From Oscheius dolichura (taxonomy: Eukaryota > Nematoda > Chromadorea > Rhabditida > Rhabditidae): DNA of 64,000 nucleotides. Positions 48,237 through 60,300 of this stretch are shown here, one piece after another; the stretch's first letter is position 1; each line of letters begins with the position of its first letter. A program made the translations under genes and the position numbers. The notes beneath the pieces were generated by a model. That model searched no databases and was not told where the DNA came from. It saw only the letters and a list, made by a program, of their open reading frames with translations. Location of the stretch: NCBI GenBank assembly GCA_932521035.1, contig OW051493.1, forward strand, positions 1,922,001 to 1,986,000, read 5' to 3'.

Positions 48237-51200
48237 TCAGGACCTGGAATATTCCATTCTAGCGATCAGGGAGTACGGTACCTCGACACTCTCGGTGTAG
48301 GGATTATAGCGGACGATGAAGGGGCGCTTCATACTGCTGGTGAACATTCTGAACATTATTTACATTTCAGTTAAAAAAGGGGGACTACGTACCGTAATTT
48401 CTGTTGAGCTTCTTCAAAGTTCCGGGTGTAGAAATAAGCCTCTTGGAAGGTGGTAATGAGACATTCTTGCTGGACGACGCGGTCAGGGTCGAAACGATAG
48501 ATTTGACTGTCTCCGGTGACGGCATGCTAGAAATTGTATTTTGACTGAAAAAAGAGGTCCAATTTTATGGGAAGGAGATGGAAATATGGGAAAAAATGCC
48601 CTTGGTCTGTGTTAGGCTCCTTGGAGACCAAATCGAGAAGCCTCCAAAACCTTCTGAGCGTTATTTATAGTGTGTTGGGGACCCAGAAAAACCTGAAAGA
48701 GGATCTTACCTGTAATTCCCCGGCGCTGCTGAGCAATCCAGCTCCATAGACCTTGTATCGCGGCTTCCTCCCGCCGTTTTGCTGCTTCTCAGCTTCTACA
48801 TCAATGCTCGATAGGCCAAATTCAATGGAGAAGAAGTAGAGCTGAAAGGGCATTCTTATTTTTCCATTTGTTGGTGTCTTACGGTAGCCAATTTCTTCAA
48901 GTCGTCTTCACTAGCTCCCAGAGAAGCTAGCCCGATTTCTTGAGAAAATTGAGCGAAATCTGGGTCGGCGAAGAGAGCCATATGTCCCATTAACTCGTGT
49001 ACCGTATCCCTAAAACGATTAGAAGAAGGAAAAGTATTCTTACGGTTCAGGAGTGTAGAAGGGATCCGCCCCGTGGCGAACATATTGAGTACAGAAGAAG
49101 ACGCGGAAAGCTAGACCGGCTAGAAAGTCACGGGCTGACAGGTAGCCGGCTACTGGACGGACACGGAAGCCCGTCTTGGCTGTAAAAATAAAATATGGGT
49201 AGAAGAAGGGATAACCTCGAAGAAAACGGCAAATATCTTCTAGCTGGGGGATATTGTTCTCCGAATAGCCGCAATGGCGCTCGAGGAGCTCGAAATTATC
49301 CAGGAATTCTTGACAAGCGTGTCTGAAATACGGTATTTTCTTCTATTTTGCGTTTTGAGAGGTCTTGGGCAGGCTCGAAAGGATTCACCGCGGTTCTACA
49401 TCTTGTGATGGGCTCTAACGAGGATTTTTGAGATCGAATGGTTGTTCAGAACCGAATTTACGACGGCAATGCATTCTAGACGGATCGGATTGCGGCATTT
49501 TATCTTCTGGGTGAAAAACACCAGCTCACGAGCTCGGCTAGATAGGATTTTTTCCATTATTTGCTCAATTTAGTCCAAAAAACGGTTAACTCTCTGTTCC
49601 GTTTGAAGACCCGTTATTTTCGTTTTTGACCTCAAAACACACTTTTCCTTGGCTTATTCGCCGTATTTCTCTCAAAAAACTCATCCTGGAAGAGACACAA
49701 GGCTTGAAAACCCATTGCCTTGCCCAGGATCCCTTCCCCTCAATTCTAGATTACAGTACCTTTTGTGTAGTTCTCTCAACTTCCTGTAGATCACTCCCCA
49801 GGTCTTCGTCTCCGTCTCCGTGTATTCAATTCTCGGTATTGGCTGGCCACTGAAATGTATTCTCCTCGTGACCCAACCAGCTCCTTACTGTTTATATTCG
49901 AGGGCTACTTCCGCGAACATCATCCTCCTGGCTCTGTATTCCTTGTCTTTGAATCCCTATAAACTCAATTTTACCTATTTTTGAGAAGAAAAGGGCTACC
50001 GGGTGATCGGCATCGAGTCCTTCAGCTCCTCCATACATTATCACCCTCTTCGCACAGATATCCAGGTCGTAGATGTTCTTGGGGAACCACTGGGACCCCG
50101 TGGTAGCATCTATACCAAAATCTCATTGAATTACAATTAAAAAGTACCCATGGATCCGGGCTCGATGAATTTCTCCTCGACGGGTGGTTTCATCGTGAAG
50201 GAGACCTCATGGACTTCCAGCCCACGGCGGCGCATAATCTCCAAGGCGTCTTCGCTACTCATCCCGGGGAATAGTTCCAACTCGATTAGCATATCCATCT
50301 GCCCGGCGGAACCGTCCTGACAGTCGCGGGATTCCATGTGTTTTACTCGGGTATTTGCCTATTTGGGATTTGTTAGGGGAAGAAGGGGAAAATAACCGGC
50401 ATATTGCTGATCATATCGGTGATGCCGTCAACGACACGGTTACAGCGGACGATGATGGTAAGCACAGGACAGCTGACTCCTTCGACGGCGGGGGTCTGCT
50501 CCTGAATAAAGGAATTTTCAATACTGTTTCCCGTCTCCCTACAATCTCAACAAGGAAAAGAACTAGCAGGTACTGTAGTTTTCATGAAAACGGGTAGTCC
50601 TGCCGAGATTTTACGGGTGCAACGCGGAGACTTTTGGAAGCAGGGCAAATTCTCTAGAGGATAGCGTTTCCTACTTTTTGCAGCCAGTATTTTGTGCGAA
50701 ATTTTATGGAGAAGGCCGAAGACTACCCTGTGACCGGCTAGGATCGAAATTTTACCGTAAAAGCTGTCGTGTTTTAGCCTCAAAATGAACAAAATTGGAC
50801 AAAAATGGTGTAAAACCACGGACCACGCCGAATAATGCTCAACCACAATTTTGAGCCTAACACAAAATAGCCCTTGGTTTTCTGGATATGACATAGCCAA
50901 AAATCTTGTGCGAATAGGTTGCAAGGGGCCCAAATACCTGAGCCTCCCCGTTTCGGTCCAGTGAAGACCTCGAGGAGTCGCCAGAGTTGTTGCCCTCCTT
51001 TTTTGCCAATTCTAATTATTTTTCTGGTCGTTTCTCCCCTTCCCATAGTCTTTTGCCCCCTTGCCCTTGAGAGTAGTCCCTCTACGTCTCAAAATGTTAT
51101 TAAAACCGTGAGAAACTGCTCGAAATGCTCCGAATCTCACCGCTTTCTCGCTAAACAGCTCTCGGACATCCTCCTCCGGTACGAAAGGAATTCCCAGACT

Positions 51201-51368
51201 TCCGCTTCGTCGAAAACGGCGTTTGAAGTCCTCCAGCCGGGTGTCGTTTGATCCTCTATTCTCCCTGAATTTTTTGACCCTAGGGAAATGATCTCACATG
51301 GTATTGGACATGGTCCTCTCGGCTGCCGGCTTCTTCGAGTAGTAGAGGAATTTCATAGCGGAGGCCAT
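48237..51368 (-). CDS. tph-1: Tryptophan 5-hydroxylase (aromatic amino acid hydroxylase)
   Basis: Rate-limiting step of serotonin synthesis: iron- and biopterin-dependent hydroxylation of tryptophan. Exons (minus): 51368-51298, 51264-51141, 50501-50397, 50358-50148, 50109-50000, 49956-49889, 49849-49760, 49322-49216, 49179-49044, 49009-48883, 48841-48710, 48526-48393, 48348-48237; all phases join, about 507 aa. N terminus with [10 protein letters not shown], a likely kinase site; an ACT-type regulatory domain (VKHMESRDC); catalytic domain with [53 protein letters not shown], the iron-binding VHELMGH and the Glu of [21 protein letters not shown] and [12 protein letters not shown] favour tryptophan over tyrosine or phenylalanine hydroxylase. 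An insertion ([17 protein letters not shown]) lengthens the loop before VYGAGLL. The first intron is 33 bases. Confidence 0.92.
50601..50620. repeat. Single arm of the palindrome family
   Basis: TGCCGAGATTTTACGGGTGC matches the right arm of the palindromic elements; no left arm is seen nearby. Lies in the second intron of the tryptophan hydroxylase gene. Confidence 0.75.
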
Positions 51369-51875
51369 GGCCGCTCCTTTCTTCGAGAGACAGGGTAGAT
51401 GAATGAGAAGGGGAGGGTGATGATGGTGGCACGTAAAAGGGGGAGGGGTGATGTATGGGGCCGTGAGAATCCAATCACCGGGGGCCAAGATTAATTCACT
51501 ATTCAGCTATACCCAAATAAATGTATCCGGTTACCGTCTGGTGTCAATCTCCTGAGGAGGAGGTGTTGGACCTGGAATATAATAACTCAGACACAAGACA
51601 CACACAGCGGAAATTGAGCCGCCGGGAACTTTTGGGAAAGGGAGCCGTCTTAGTTTCTAGAAAGAGGTTTCCAGTTAGGGATACTCCTTTTTTACTGCCA
51701 ATTCAAGTCTTCGTTGCGGGACCAGCTGGACAAAAATGAATTTTTATAACATAATCTTGGGTCAGTGAACAGCAAAATTAACAATATGTCTCGCATCTCA
51801 GCAAATGTCTCCAAAAATCGTGAAACTCCGCCACGGTCTGCTTTGGAAGGCAAATGGCGACCCTAGACCACGTAA
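51369..51875. other. Intergenic stretch upstream of tryptophan hydroxylase
   Basis: Probably the promoter and 5' leader of the minus-strand gene. Short frames only; no gene called. Confidence 0.45.
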
Positions 51876-54800
51876 TTGGGGCCGGAAACGTTTCAGCCCC
51901 TGCCAAATTATACTATTCCCTTCTTTTCCTGCTCTCCAAAGTCCATTTCATCCTTTTCCCCGACGAAAAGCGAAATTCCCGTCATTTCGACGGAATTTGG
52001 TCAAGTTGACAGGAATTGACGCGCCAACCTGTCAAAACGCCGTGGCTCCTCGCCCAGTCAGTCTTCTTTCGTCTCTCGCCGGCAGCGGTCGTCTTCTTCC
52101 AACCATCAGGTCATGTTACTTTTTTCTTTGATTTTTTTCTCAAAAACATTGTACCCGCGCTGCGGGTGCTATTCTTTTGATCTAAAACTAACCAAAGGGG
52201 AATATGAGACGGCGCCAATGGGACAGCCTATGGAGAGAATCCGCCTTCTCCTAGCAGCCTACCCTTCGACTCTTCCCGGGTCGAAGGCGGTGTTCCGGCC
52301 CGGTTCTCTGGCGTCCTGGGTATCGTCTGTGTCCACAGCGGTGTTTGGAACAGCACAGACGGACCCCGACGCCAAGGAGGACCGGAACGTCTCTATTCCA
52401 CTTTGGTCTAAACATTGTAATCGCCTTGACTGACTTTTTTTGTCCAAACCTTGAAAAATATTCCAATTTTCCTGTTTTATTATGATGTTCGTTTGCTGCC
52501 TTGTCTATTTTCAGGAGCTGGCTCTGGAGGACGATGGCTGGACTGTAGGACTGAAAGAATAGGACTGGAGAAGGCTGGTGAGGAGGGACGGCGCGCCAAA
52601 TGAGCAGACGGAAGAGTGAGTAATTTTGTAACTGTTTTAATCATTTTATGATGTTTAGAAGCGGCCGTAATGAAGATCAATGGACAAGAATAAGGGCAGG
52701 AACCATAAGAGAGCACAGCCGACGAGTTGTATTCGACTAGGAAGACGACAGAAGAAGAACGGGCGGTAGAGAATGGCAGACACGAAACAGTGAGCGATTT
52801 TTGGAGCTATTCTAAGCGGTTGTTGTTATTAGAAATGCCTACAAGCAGCTTGACGCGGAGAAAACAAAGACTGGATCCGGATACCGTAAAACTATTGGAG
52901 AACACACTTCCGCTGGCCTCTCATGCCCTCAAACGATGAAAGAAGCGATTGCCTTTTTGGAAATGAAGCCAAGCGTCGAGGTTTGTAGTTTTTCAACACC
53001 TAGGCTTCCCCAACAAGTACTGGCTCAAAGCACCTTGCCCCTTATCTCGAGCCAGATTCTCAGGCTCGGATACGTGGCAAGGTTTGGACCAAGCCCACTC
53101 TATCGAGAATATCCTGAATATTTGATGTACGAGATTTATTGTAATCTTTTCAGGTCTGTGTTCCTCCTTTACCCGGGCCGCCCTCTCTCCTCCTCCTCTA
53201 CACGACCCGCTCTCTATCTTGTTCAAACCCAGCCTTTCGATGGATGTCTACTTCCAGGTTCGCCCTGTTTTATTTAAATACCAAGACTGGGGTTCTCACT
53301 AGACTGGATCGAACAATGCAGCTAAGAGAGTCCTAGTCCGTTGAGAACCACAGTTATGATCAGGAGTTGGCATATTCGTTTTGAACTGCCACTAATTATG
53401 GAATTTATCGTGTTCTTTCAGGCCTGTTCGCTCGCCAGTCCTTCCTCTTCTATCCGACTCGTTCTACACGGACCACCTCTTTTTGGAAATGGAAAGATAC
53501 GTTACCCTTTTGCTTTGCGCGGCTCGGGCGAATATTATCAGCATTTCAGGCAGCCACTTCTCTTCTGTGCCTAGCCGTGCTCTCATTTCTTCCCGTCTGC
53601 CCCTTTCGCCTGCTCCTTTCGTTCTCTTTCTTTTCCGCACCGCAGGCGTAAAAGCCCTGTTTGTGTGCTTCTGTGTTATGCTTTTTGAAATCCGATGGTT
53701 TGCGCGGCATGTGATGTGGTGTGCGACAGGTCGATGTCTGGCTACCCTCTAGCCAGTATAGCTGCTGATGGCGTCTCCGTGCCGGAATAAGGCTCGGCTC
53801 GTCGGAGAGTTCAAAGCATTGCAAAAAGAAGCTCCGGCTTCCAACAGCTTCGCCTTCGAAAGGCAGGCAAGGGCCAGGTCCAGTGGACCGAGATGGAAGG
53901 GCGGCACAAGAACACGTAGAGGCGGAGACGAGAAGGCACACGGAACTGAAAGAATTTGGCTTATAAACAGAACAAAAGGGAGTAACTGAAACTGGAGGTC
54001 ACTTCTGACCCGGAGACATCCAGACCGACACCCAATGAGGGAGCTGTAATAATAAAGACAAAACAACAAACCTTGATCTGCAACAATTCTTCCGTAGACT
54101 GGCTGTAGATCCATCTGCCCGGTGAAGAAGGGAGCACGGCGGCAGAGGGGAAAGGACGGCAGGGAAAGGACGGCAGGCAAAGATGAGGCTGTCTCTTCTC
54201 TTTCATCTCGTCTTGTCTTCAGTCTTGATCTCATTTTCGTTTTTCTGCTTCTTGTACATATCGCTAAAACAATAAAAATGAATTGAAACAGTTACAAAAT
54301 TACTCACTCTTCCGTCTGCTCATTTGGCGCGCCGTCCCTCCTCACCAGCCTTCTCCAGTCCTATTCTTTCAGTCCTACAGTCCAGCCATCGTCCTCCAGA
54401 GCCAGCTCCTGAAAATAGACAAGGCAGCAAACGAACATCATAATAAAACAGGAAAATTGGAATATTTTTCAAGGTTTGGACAAAAAAAGTCAGTCAAGGC
54501 GATTACAATGTTTAGACCAAAGTGGAATAGAGACGTTCCGGTCCTCCTTGGCGTCGGGGTCCGTCTGTGCTGTTCCAAACACCGCTGTGGACACAGACGA
54601 TACCCAGGACGCCAGAGAACCGGGCCGGAACACCGCCTTCGACCCGGGAAGAGTCGAAGGGTAGGCTGCTAGGAGAAGGCGGATTCTCTCCATAGGCTGT
54701 CCCATTGGCGCCGTCTCATATTCCCCTTTGGTTAGTTTTAGATCAAAAGAATAGCACCCGCAGCGCGGGTACAATGTTTTTGAGAAAAAAATCAAAGAAA

Positions 54801-55047
54801 AAAGTAACATGACCTGATGGTTGGAAGAAGACGACCGCTGCCGGCGAGAGACGAAAGAAGACTGACTGGGCGAGGAGCCACGGCGTTTTGACAGGTTGGC
54901 GCGTCAATTCCTGTCAACTTGACCAAATTCCGTCGAAATGACGGGAATTTCGCTTTTCGTCGGGGAAAAGGATGAAATGGACTTTGGAGAGCAGGAAAAG
55001 AAGGGAATAGTATAATTTGGCAGGGGCTGAAACGTTTCCGGCCCCAA
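51876..55047. mobile_element. Large inverted repeat, 0.76-kb arms around 1.65 kb
   Basis: Left arm 51876-52637 and right arm 54287-55047 are near-identical inverted copies; the same 106-codon frame (YETAPMGQPMERIRLLLAAY...) appears at 52113-52433 plus and 54490-54810 minus. The arms contain a hairpin CCTTCGACTCTTCCCGGGTC / GAAGG. The centre (52638-54286) has short frames only; I recognise no transposase or known domain in it. No clear target duplication is seen at the outer ends. A composite foldback transposon, or a recent inverted duplication, would both explain it. Confidence 0.8.
52638..54286. other. Centre of the inverted repeat, content unresolved
   Basis: Frames such as 52727-52939 (with SSLTRRKQRLDPDTVKLLEN) and 53749-54234 (minus) show no recognised family. 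Two loosely similar segments (about 53150-53240 and 53400-53480) both start CAGG(T/C)CTGT-like and run through Pro/Ser-rich frames. Nothing firm can be called. Confidence 0.35.
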
Positions 55048-55049
55048 CG

Positions 55050-56412
55050 TTCATCCAATAGACCAGGGAAAATGCAAGATATTTGCCGATGCAATTGATT
55101 ACTTCGCTGGAGCTGGTGTAGGCTTGAAAGTGCAAAGTTTAAAGGTAGAAAGAATTGGACTGGAACAAGTTCGGAAGTTGACGGAACTGTGGAACCTCGA
55201 CAGTATTGAACTGGAAACCAATCCTACTGATGTTCGAGACTATGTCGAATGGAACTTTTTCCAAGTAAGACCCTTTTTCTGTAAGATTTCGAGCAAACGG
55301 CCGGGCGCGCTAGCCTCATTCAAAGTTTGTGAGGCTACAGGTTTTTTTGTTGGGGTGATTGAGATGTAACTGGGCCCACGAGAATCGTCTCGACGCGCTC
55401 TTCAAGAAGGTCTTTGAATTTTTGAAATCGACCAAGAAATGCCCGAGATACGGACACAAACACCCGTCCAAGCCAAAAAAAACGGAAGCGCCCGAAATTG
55501 TCTCTGGAGGGGATCGGTAGACGATAGTCCGATCCCCTGCACCCGTAAAGTCTCGGTGAGGCAAAGGTATAAAGGTGTCACAGTTTTGTATCTGTTTTGA
55601 ATAAAGATGGTCATCTTGCCGAAGCTTTACGGGTGCAGGGGATCGGAGTATTGTGTACCGGGCCGGGTTCATAAATTCAACCCTCTCTTCAGAAAACACG
55701 ATTTCCTACAAACTACACTATATGCATGAAGATGAAGATGGGTTCTTTGACGAGGACAGTATCCTGGAGACGATGAGAGGTCGAAAAAGGGTGGAAATAA
55801 CGGCTTCCACTGACCAATGGCCCGCTTCAAATTATTGAAATGTTTTGAATAGCTTATTTGAGGTTTTCCAAGCAATTTTCTCAGTTTGAAGTAAGAATTT
55901 TTAGAGTTGGAAGAAAGCAACAAACATACCGGAGAAAGTGCATTTGAATTTCTTGTATAGTCCATATGGAGGCTACGTCCATTTGGACCTGTTGGAAGAA
56001 TATGGCCGTTCTCTGCCGACGGATGCTGTATACTGTACGTTGACACGGAAGGCAAGCCAAGTCAGACGATTTTACGATACTTTGGTAGGGTTTGCTTCCC
56101 GCATATTGACCGCTCATTTTCAGGTAAAATACGACATTTGGATTCAAAAAATTGAAGGTCAAGAACTGTGTTGTTTCAATTTGTAGAGATTTTATATCAC
56201 CGACTGTCTGTTTCGAAGTGGAAATGGTCAAGTCCAAGGAACAATTAGTCAAGATTATGCTCGATGTCATTGAAAAATGCCAACAGAAGACGCTAACACC
56301 CAAGGAAATTCTCCACAGTTATTTGGAGGAAAGCGACAGTCTGAAGCAACTTTGTGAAAGAGCCAAGATGGCGGTAGATTCTGAGGTGGGGGCGAATGGA
56401 GGACAAAAGTGA
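55050..56412 (+). CDS. Partial gene, unknown, exon structure partly resolved
   Basis: Coding-like blocks: about 55050-55265 (KIFADAIDYFAGAGVGLKVQ, then LKVERIGLEQVRKLTELWNL), about 55690-55840, about 55903-56084 (PEKVHLNFLYSPYGGYVHLD, then SLPTDAVYCTLTRKASQVRR), and about 56157-56412 (VEMVKSKEQLVKIMLDVIEK to the stop). The first block is open upstream into the right arm of the inverted repeat, so the original 5' end may have been displaced or the arm supplies it. The Leu-rich LKVERIGLEQ pattern is loosely like the F-box-associated domains of nematodes, but I see no F-box. Phases between blocks 1 and 2 do not agree, so a frameshift or missing exon is possible. A pseudogene cannot be excluded. 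Confidence 0.4.
55529..55646. repeat. Short palindromic element with extended arms
   Basis: Left CCGATCCCCTGCACCCGTAA(AG) and right CTTTACGGGTGCAGGGGATC(GG) pair over 22 bases; the arm is shifted outward compared with other copies (GATCCCC added, GGCAGC weak). Spacer about 75 bases. Confidence 0.85.
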
Positions 56413-57363
56413 AACTGTATTGTCGACTCTCATGAATATTTAATGAATCTCTTCTTATTTGACATAATATCTCGATATAATTTTAGATAACCATATTATT
56501 TTTGGCAACAATATGAGGAGAAGAAAGGAAGGAAGGGGACGGATAGTCTAGGGGGAACGGATGAAAGAATCTCTAAAGATGGCAAGGCATTCGGGTGTGA
56601 AATGAGGAGTGGAATCCTGAGGCTCTATACAAGAGGGGGGGGGGGGGGGGATAACGGGGAAGAGGGAAGAGAAACCCGTAGGCAGCAGATGAACATGGCA
56701 CAACGAGAAGAGTCTGGAAGGAGCAGAGATTATTGGGGAAAATACAGACCAGACTCTAAGACGAGACGAGATGGGGCACACAGATAGAGACGACAGACGA
56801 CAAGTGGACTCACTGACTGGCGGACAATTTCAGCTCTGGGTTACGGCCACTTCCGACGGACAAAACACTCATTTTCATAAATTTGTTGACTTCAATCGCC
56901 TCGATTATCTAGTTTTAGAAGAATCTTCGTGAAAAATGGACCAAAAACTGTCTTTTTCCCTTCAAAAAGACCCAAAAACCTGGCGCGCCCGCACCCGTAA
57001 CAACTCGGCAGCTTGCGGGTTTGGCGCGTTGCAACATAGCGCGCAACTGCCGATATTATACGGGTACAGGCGCAGCAAAACTACGACGAACAAAAAGCGG
57101 GAAAACATGGGAATAAATAAATTCTTTTTATCTGATTTTTCTCTAAACTGAACAGGACAGAATTCATAACAGATGACTGCCAGGGGACAGACTGAATACT
57201 GTAGCGGGGCAAGAGAGCGGATAAAACCACACCCGACGGAAAAATAACACAGATACACGGCAAACGGCTTGAGGAAAAGGACAATTCACATAAACAGACG
57301 ACGATATTTGGGAAGCTACAGTAACAAAAGACAGGGAACAGGCGACCAACCTACCTGGACTAA
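56413..57363. other. Intergenic stretch with homopolymer and palindrome
   Basis: Contains a G run near 56635-56649 and the palindrome at 56991. No gene seen. Confidence 0.5.
56991..57067. repeat. Short palindromic element, diverged
   Basis: GCACCCGTAACAACTCGGCA and CTGCCGATATTATACGGGTAC pair with a few mismatches around a GC-rich centre that contains its own TTGCGGGTTTGGCGCGTTGC. Confidence 0.8.
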
Positions 57364-60300
57364 CTAGACTTTGGCGTAGGGATTAGTCCTCTCATTTTTC
57401 AGTTGGACTTTTAGACGCTTCGAACCAATCTGGAAGCCATTCATGGCGGCGATGGCATTCTGGGCACTTAGAGCATTGTCGTAGGAGATGAAACCTGGAA
57501 TTGGGAATATAATGAAGAGAGGGAGGGCTTACCAAAGCATTTGGAGAGACTGGTCACTTTGTCGATGAAGACTTTGGCGGAGAGGACATTTCCGAAGGGG
57601 GAGAAGGTGGTCAGCAGGTCCGAGTCACCGAAATCCTGGAAATTATAGATTTTAGAGTATAAGAATAGTTTTCTTTATGATGTACAAGGCCTTTATAAGG
57701 TCTCGAGCCTTTGTTCCCCGCTAAAAAAAGAAAAAAATAATTATTTTTACCTGTGGCAGATGATAGATGAAGAGATTTGAGCCCTCCGGTCCTTTGGTCT
57801 CTCCATTCCCTACGGCGGCTACCCCTGCCGCCGCCTGTGGGATTCCTCCGACCATTGCATACTGCTGCATATAGGCATCTACCGGGGAGACGGTCTTCTT
57901 CGCTAAAATAACCAAGTTTTTCCCATTTTTGGAGTCCTAAATACCCGGAAAAGTGCCATTCGTGCCGTGATGGAAGCCAGGATTCGCGGGTTGCGCATAG
58001 CCGTAGGGGATCTCCTGCTGGGGGACGGCCTGTCCCAGTTGGAGGGCCAGTTGTTGGAGTTGGGCTTGTTGTATCTGGTGGAGGGGATCCTGGGCGTGTT
58101 GTTGGAGGAGAGCAGCTGAAAAGAGGAGGAATAGACCGGGGAAAAGAGGTGAGGGGGGATGAGCCAAGGCAAATGAAAAGCAGTTCGGTGTGCAGTTGTC
58201 GAGACAAAGAAAAAAACTTGGAACCAAAGTGAAACGTGCCCGCGAGGAGGAGATTAGGCAATGATTGGCTGTAGAGCAGGCTTACACATTGTCAGGAACC
58301 TTTAGAGTTTATAAAAATGGTCGAAAATTTGGAAAGGGGGCCTAAAGGACGTTTCCGGCAGTTTAGACGTTTTGAACCGATTTTGGGCCAATTGGGACCC
58401 TTTGCGGACGAAAAATACTAGTTTCGTGTTATTTTCAGAGCTCTGTAGAATAACTACAGTAGGTTCAATATAGCAAAACTCTTTTTCCAAAAATATCTGA
58501 CAAGATTTCCCCGAAAATGTGCCGTATTGGCTTGATTCTGAAATGTGGCCTGTCCGCGCTCCCGCACCCGTAAAATCTCGGCAGCAAGCAGATTTGGAAT
58601 TCAAATTCAAGCTATTCTGCTGCCGAGATTCTACGGGTGCGGGAATACTGAAAAAAGGGTACGGGATCAGGGAAAGGGGGCTCTTTTTCTTACTGTAATG
58701 CTTCTGGTCCCTTATAATTGTGTGTAAATCTGCTCCATAGCTAATTTCATGCCAAAATCTCGTTCTCAGCCGTGCCTACTCCATATCTCTCTACTAAATC
58801 ATAACCAAGAAGCCGATTAAAATAAAAAAGAACTCTAAGAAGTACCCGGGAGGTGGATATGCATGCTGTCTATCCTCTCCTCCCTCTCCCTCTATTTCTC
58901 TCTGATTGTTAGCCATACAAATAAATAAATATAAATAATAAAAACAGAAGCCGTTCTCCCAGTTCGCAAAAAATACAAACGACGACAAAAGAAACACAAC
59001 ACAGCCACCATCATCGGGGGTTTACCTATTTGCTGATTCAACTGCTGCTGCTGTGGCTGTGTCGGCTGTGGTTGCTGTGGTTGTGGCTGGCCCGGCGGTG
59101 TCGGGACACCGCCCACCGCAGGCGTCATGTTTTCATTACCTCCCTGGGAGAGTTTCCCCAGAGCGGATAGCACTATAATTTTTTCGATTCTCTCTCGGAA
59201 GAATGACAAAATAAATCCGTTTTTGGGCCTGATTTTTTTACATTTTGTCTTCATTTCTTCTATTAGCGAAAAAGGATAAGAGGGGGGAAAGAGTTACCGT
59301 TTCCTAAAGCGGCTAGGACATTCTGCTGGTTCGGCTGGATCAGAGCCGCCAGGGCTGTCAACGTCTGTAGATTGAGGCCCTGCTGGCCGACTTGGAGCTG
59401 AAAAAAGGGAGGATTAGAAAGAGAAAAACTAGCAGAAATCCCTTTTATTGGGTACTGTAGGCAAGGGGAAGGACCGAAGAGCCTGCTCGGTGGTGCATCG
59501 GTTTAAGCTCCCAGAATTTTTATGCCTGCACCCGTAAAGTCTCGGCAGCAACTCCATCTTGTACTAAACGAGCCGCATCTTCATAATTTTCTTTCTGCCG
59601 AGATTCTACGGGTGCGGGCGCGAGGGTCAAATGCGCCAGACTATCGTCACTGTTCTTCGTCTATTTTATTTTAAAAAAACGGGCTACCGGCCAGCTGTTT
59701 CGGTTTGCCCAAATTCGCATTGGGAAGAGGAAACTAGTGGTATAAAATTTGACCACAAAAGTGGGACCTATGCGCGCGCTTTTAAATTTTTTCCCCATTT
59801 TGTCTCTAAAAATGCATTTTTCTCCCGATATTGAACTTCATTTCCAAAAATAAGCATATCTCCATGTTCAGGAGAAAAGGGCGAATCTTTCTAACCCAAA
59901 CAGCTTGTCTAATATAGTAATTAACACTTACCCCAGCCAATAATCCGGTGGTATTGATGACAGGAGCCGAAACAAAGGTCGGAGTCGCTCCTTTCGGGGT
60001 ATTCTTCGTGTCTCGCTCCTTCTGACTATCCGCAAATTTCACAACCAACGGAGCCGTACATCCCTAAAGTATTGTTACAATACATATGATGATCAATAAT
60101 GGAGCGTGTTCCCCCCGGTTTAAATACTAATTTTAGAACATGAATTTCCACATGGACTTTGGCGAACAAGAAAAGTAAAAAGAGTAGCCAAATAGTAGCC
60201 AGGCACTTACGACTAAAAACTCGACAAAAATTAGGGAAATATATATATAAAATGTGTGTAGACGAAGGAGAAGAGAAGAAGAAGAGCGGATACCTCCATT

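Noticed and set aside
57611-58261. 216-codon minus-strand frame
   Set aside because: Crosses CELF introns in a frame different from the RRM-encoding one; the spliced CELF exons explain the region.
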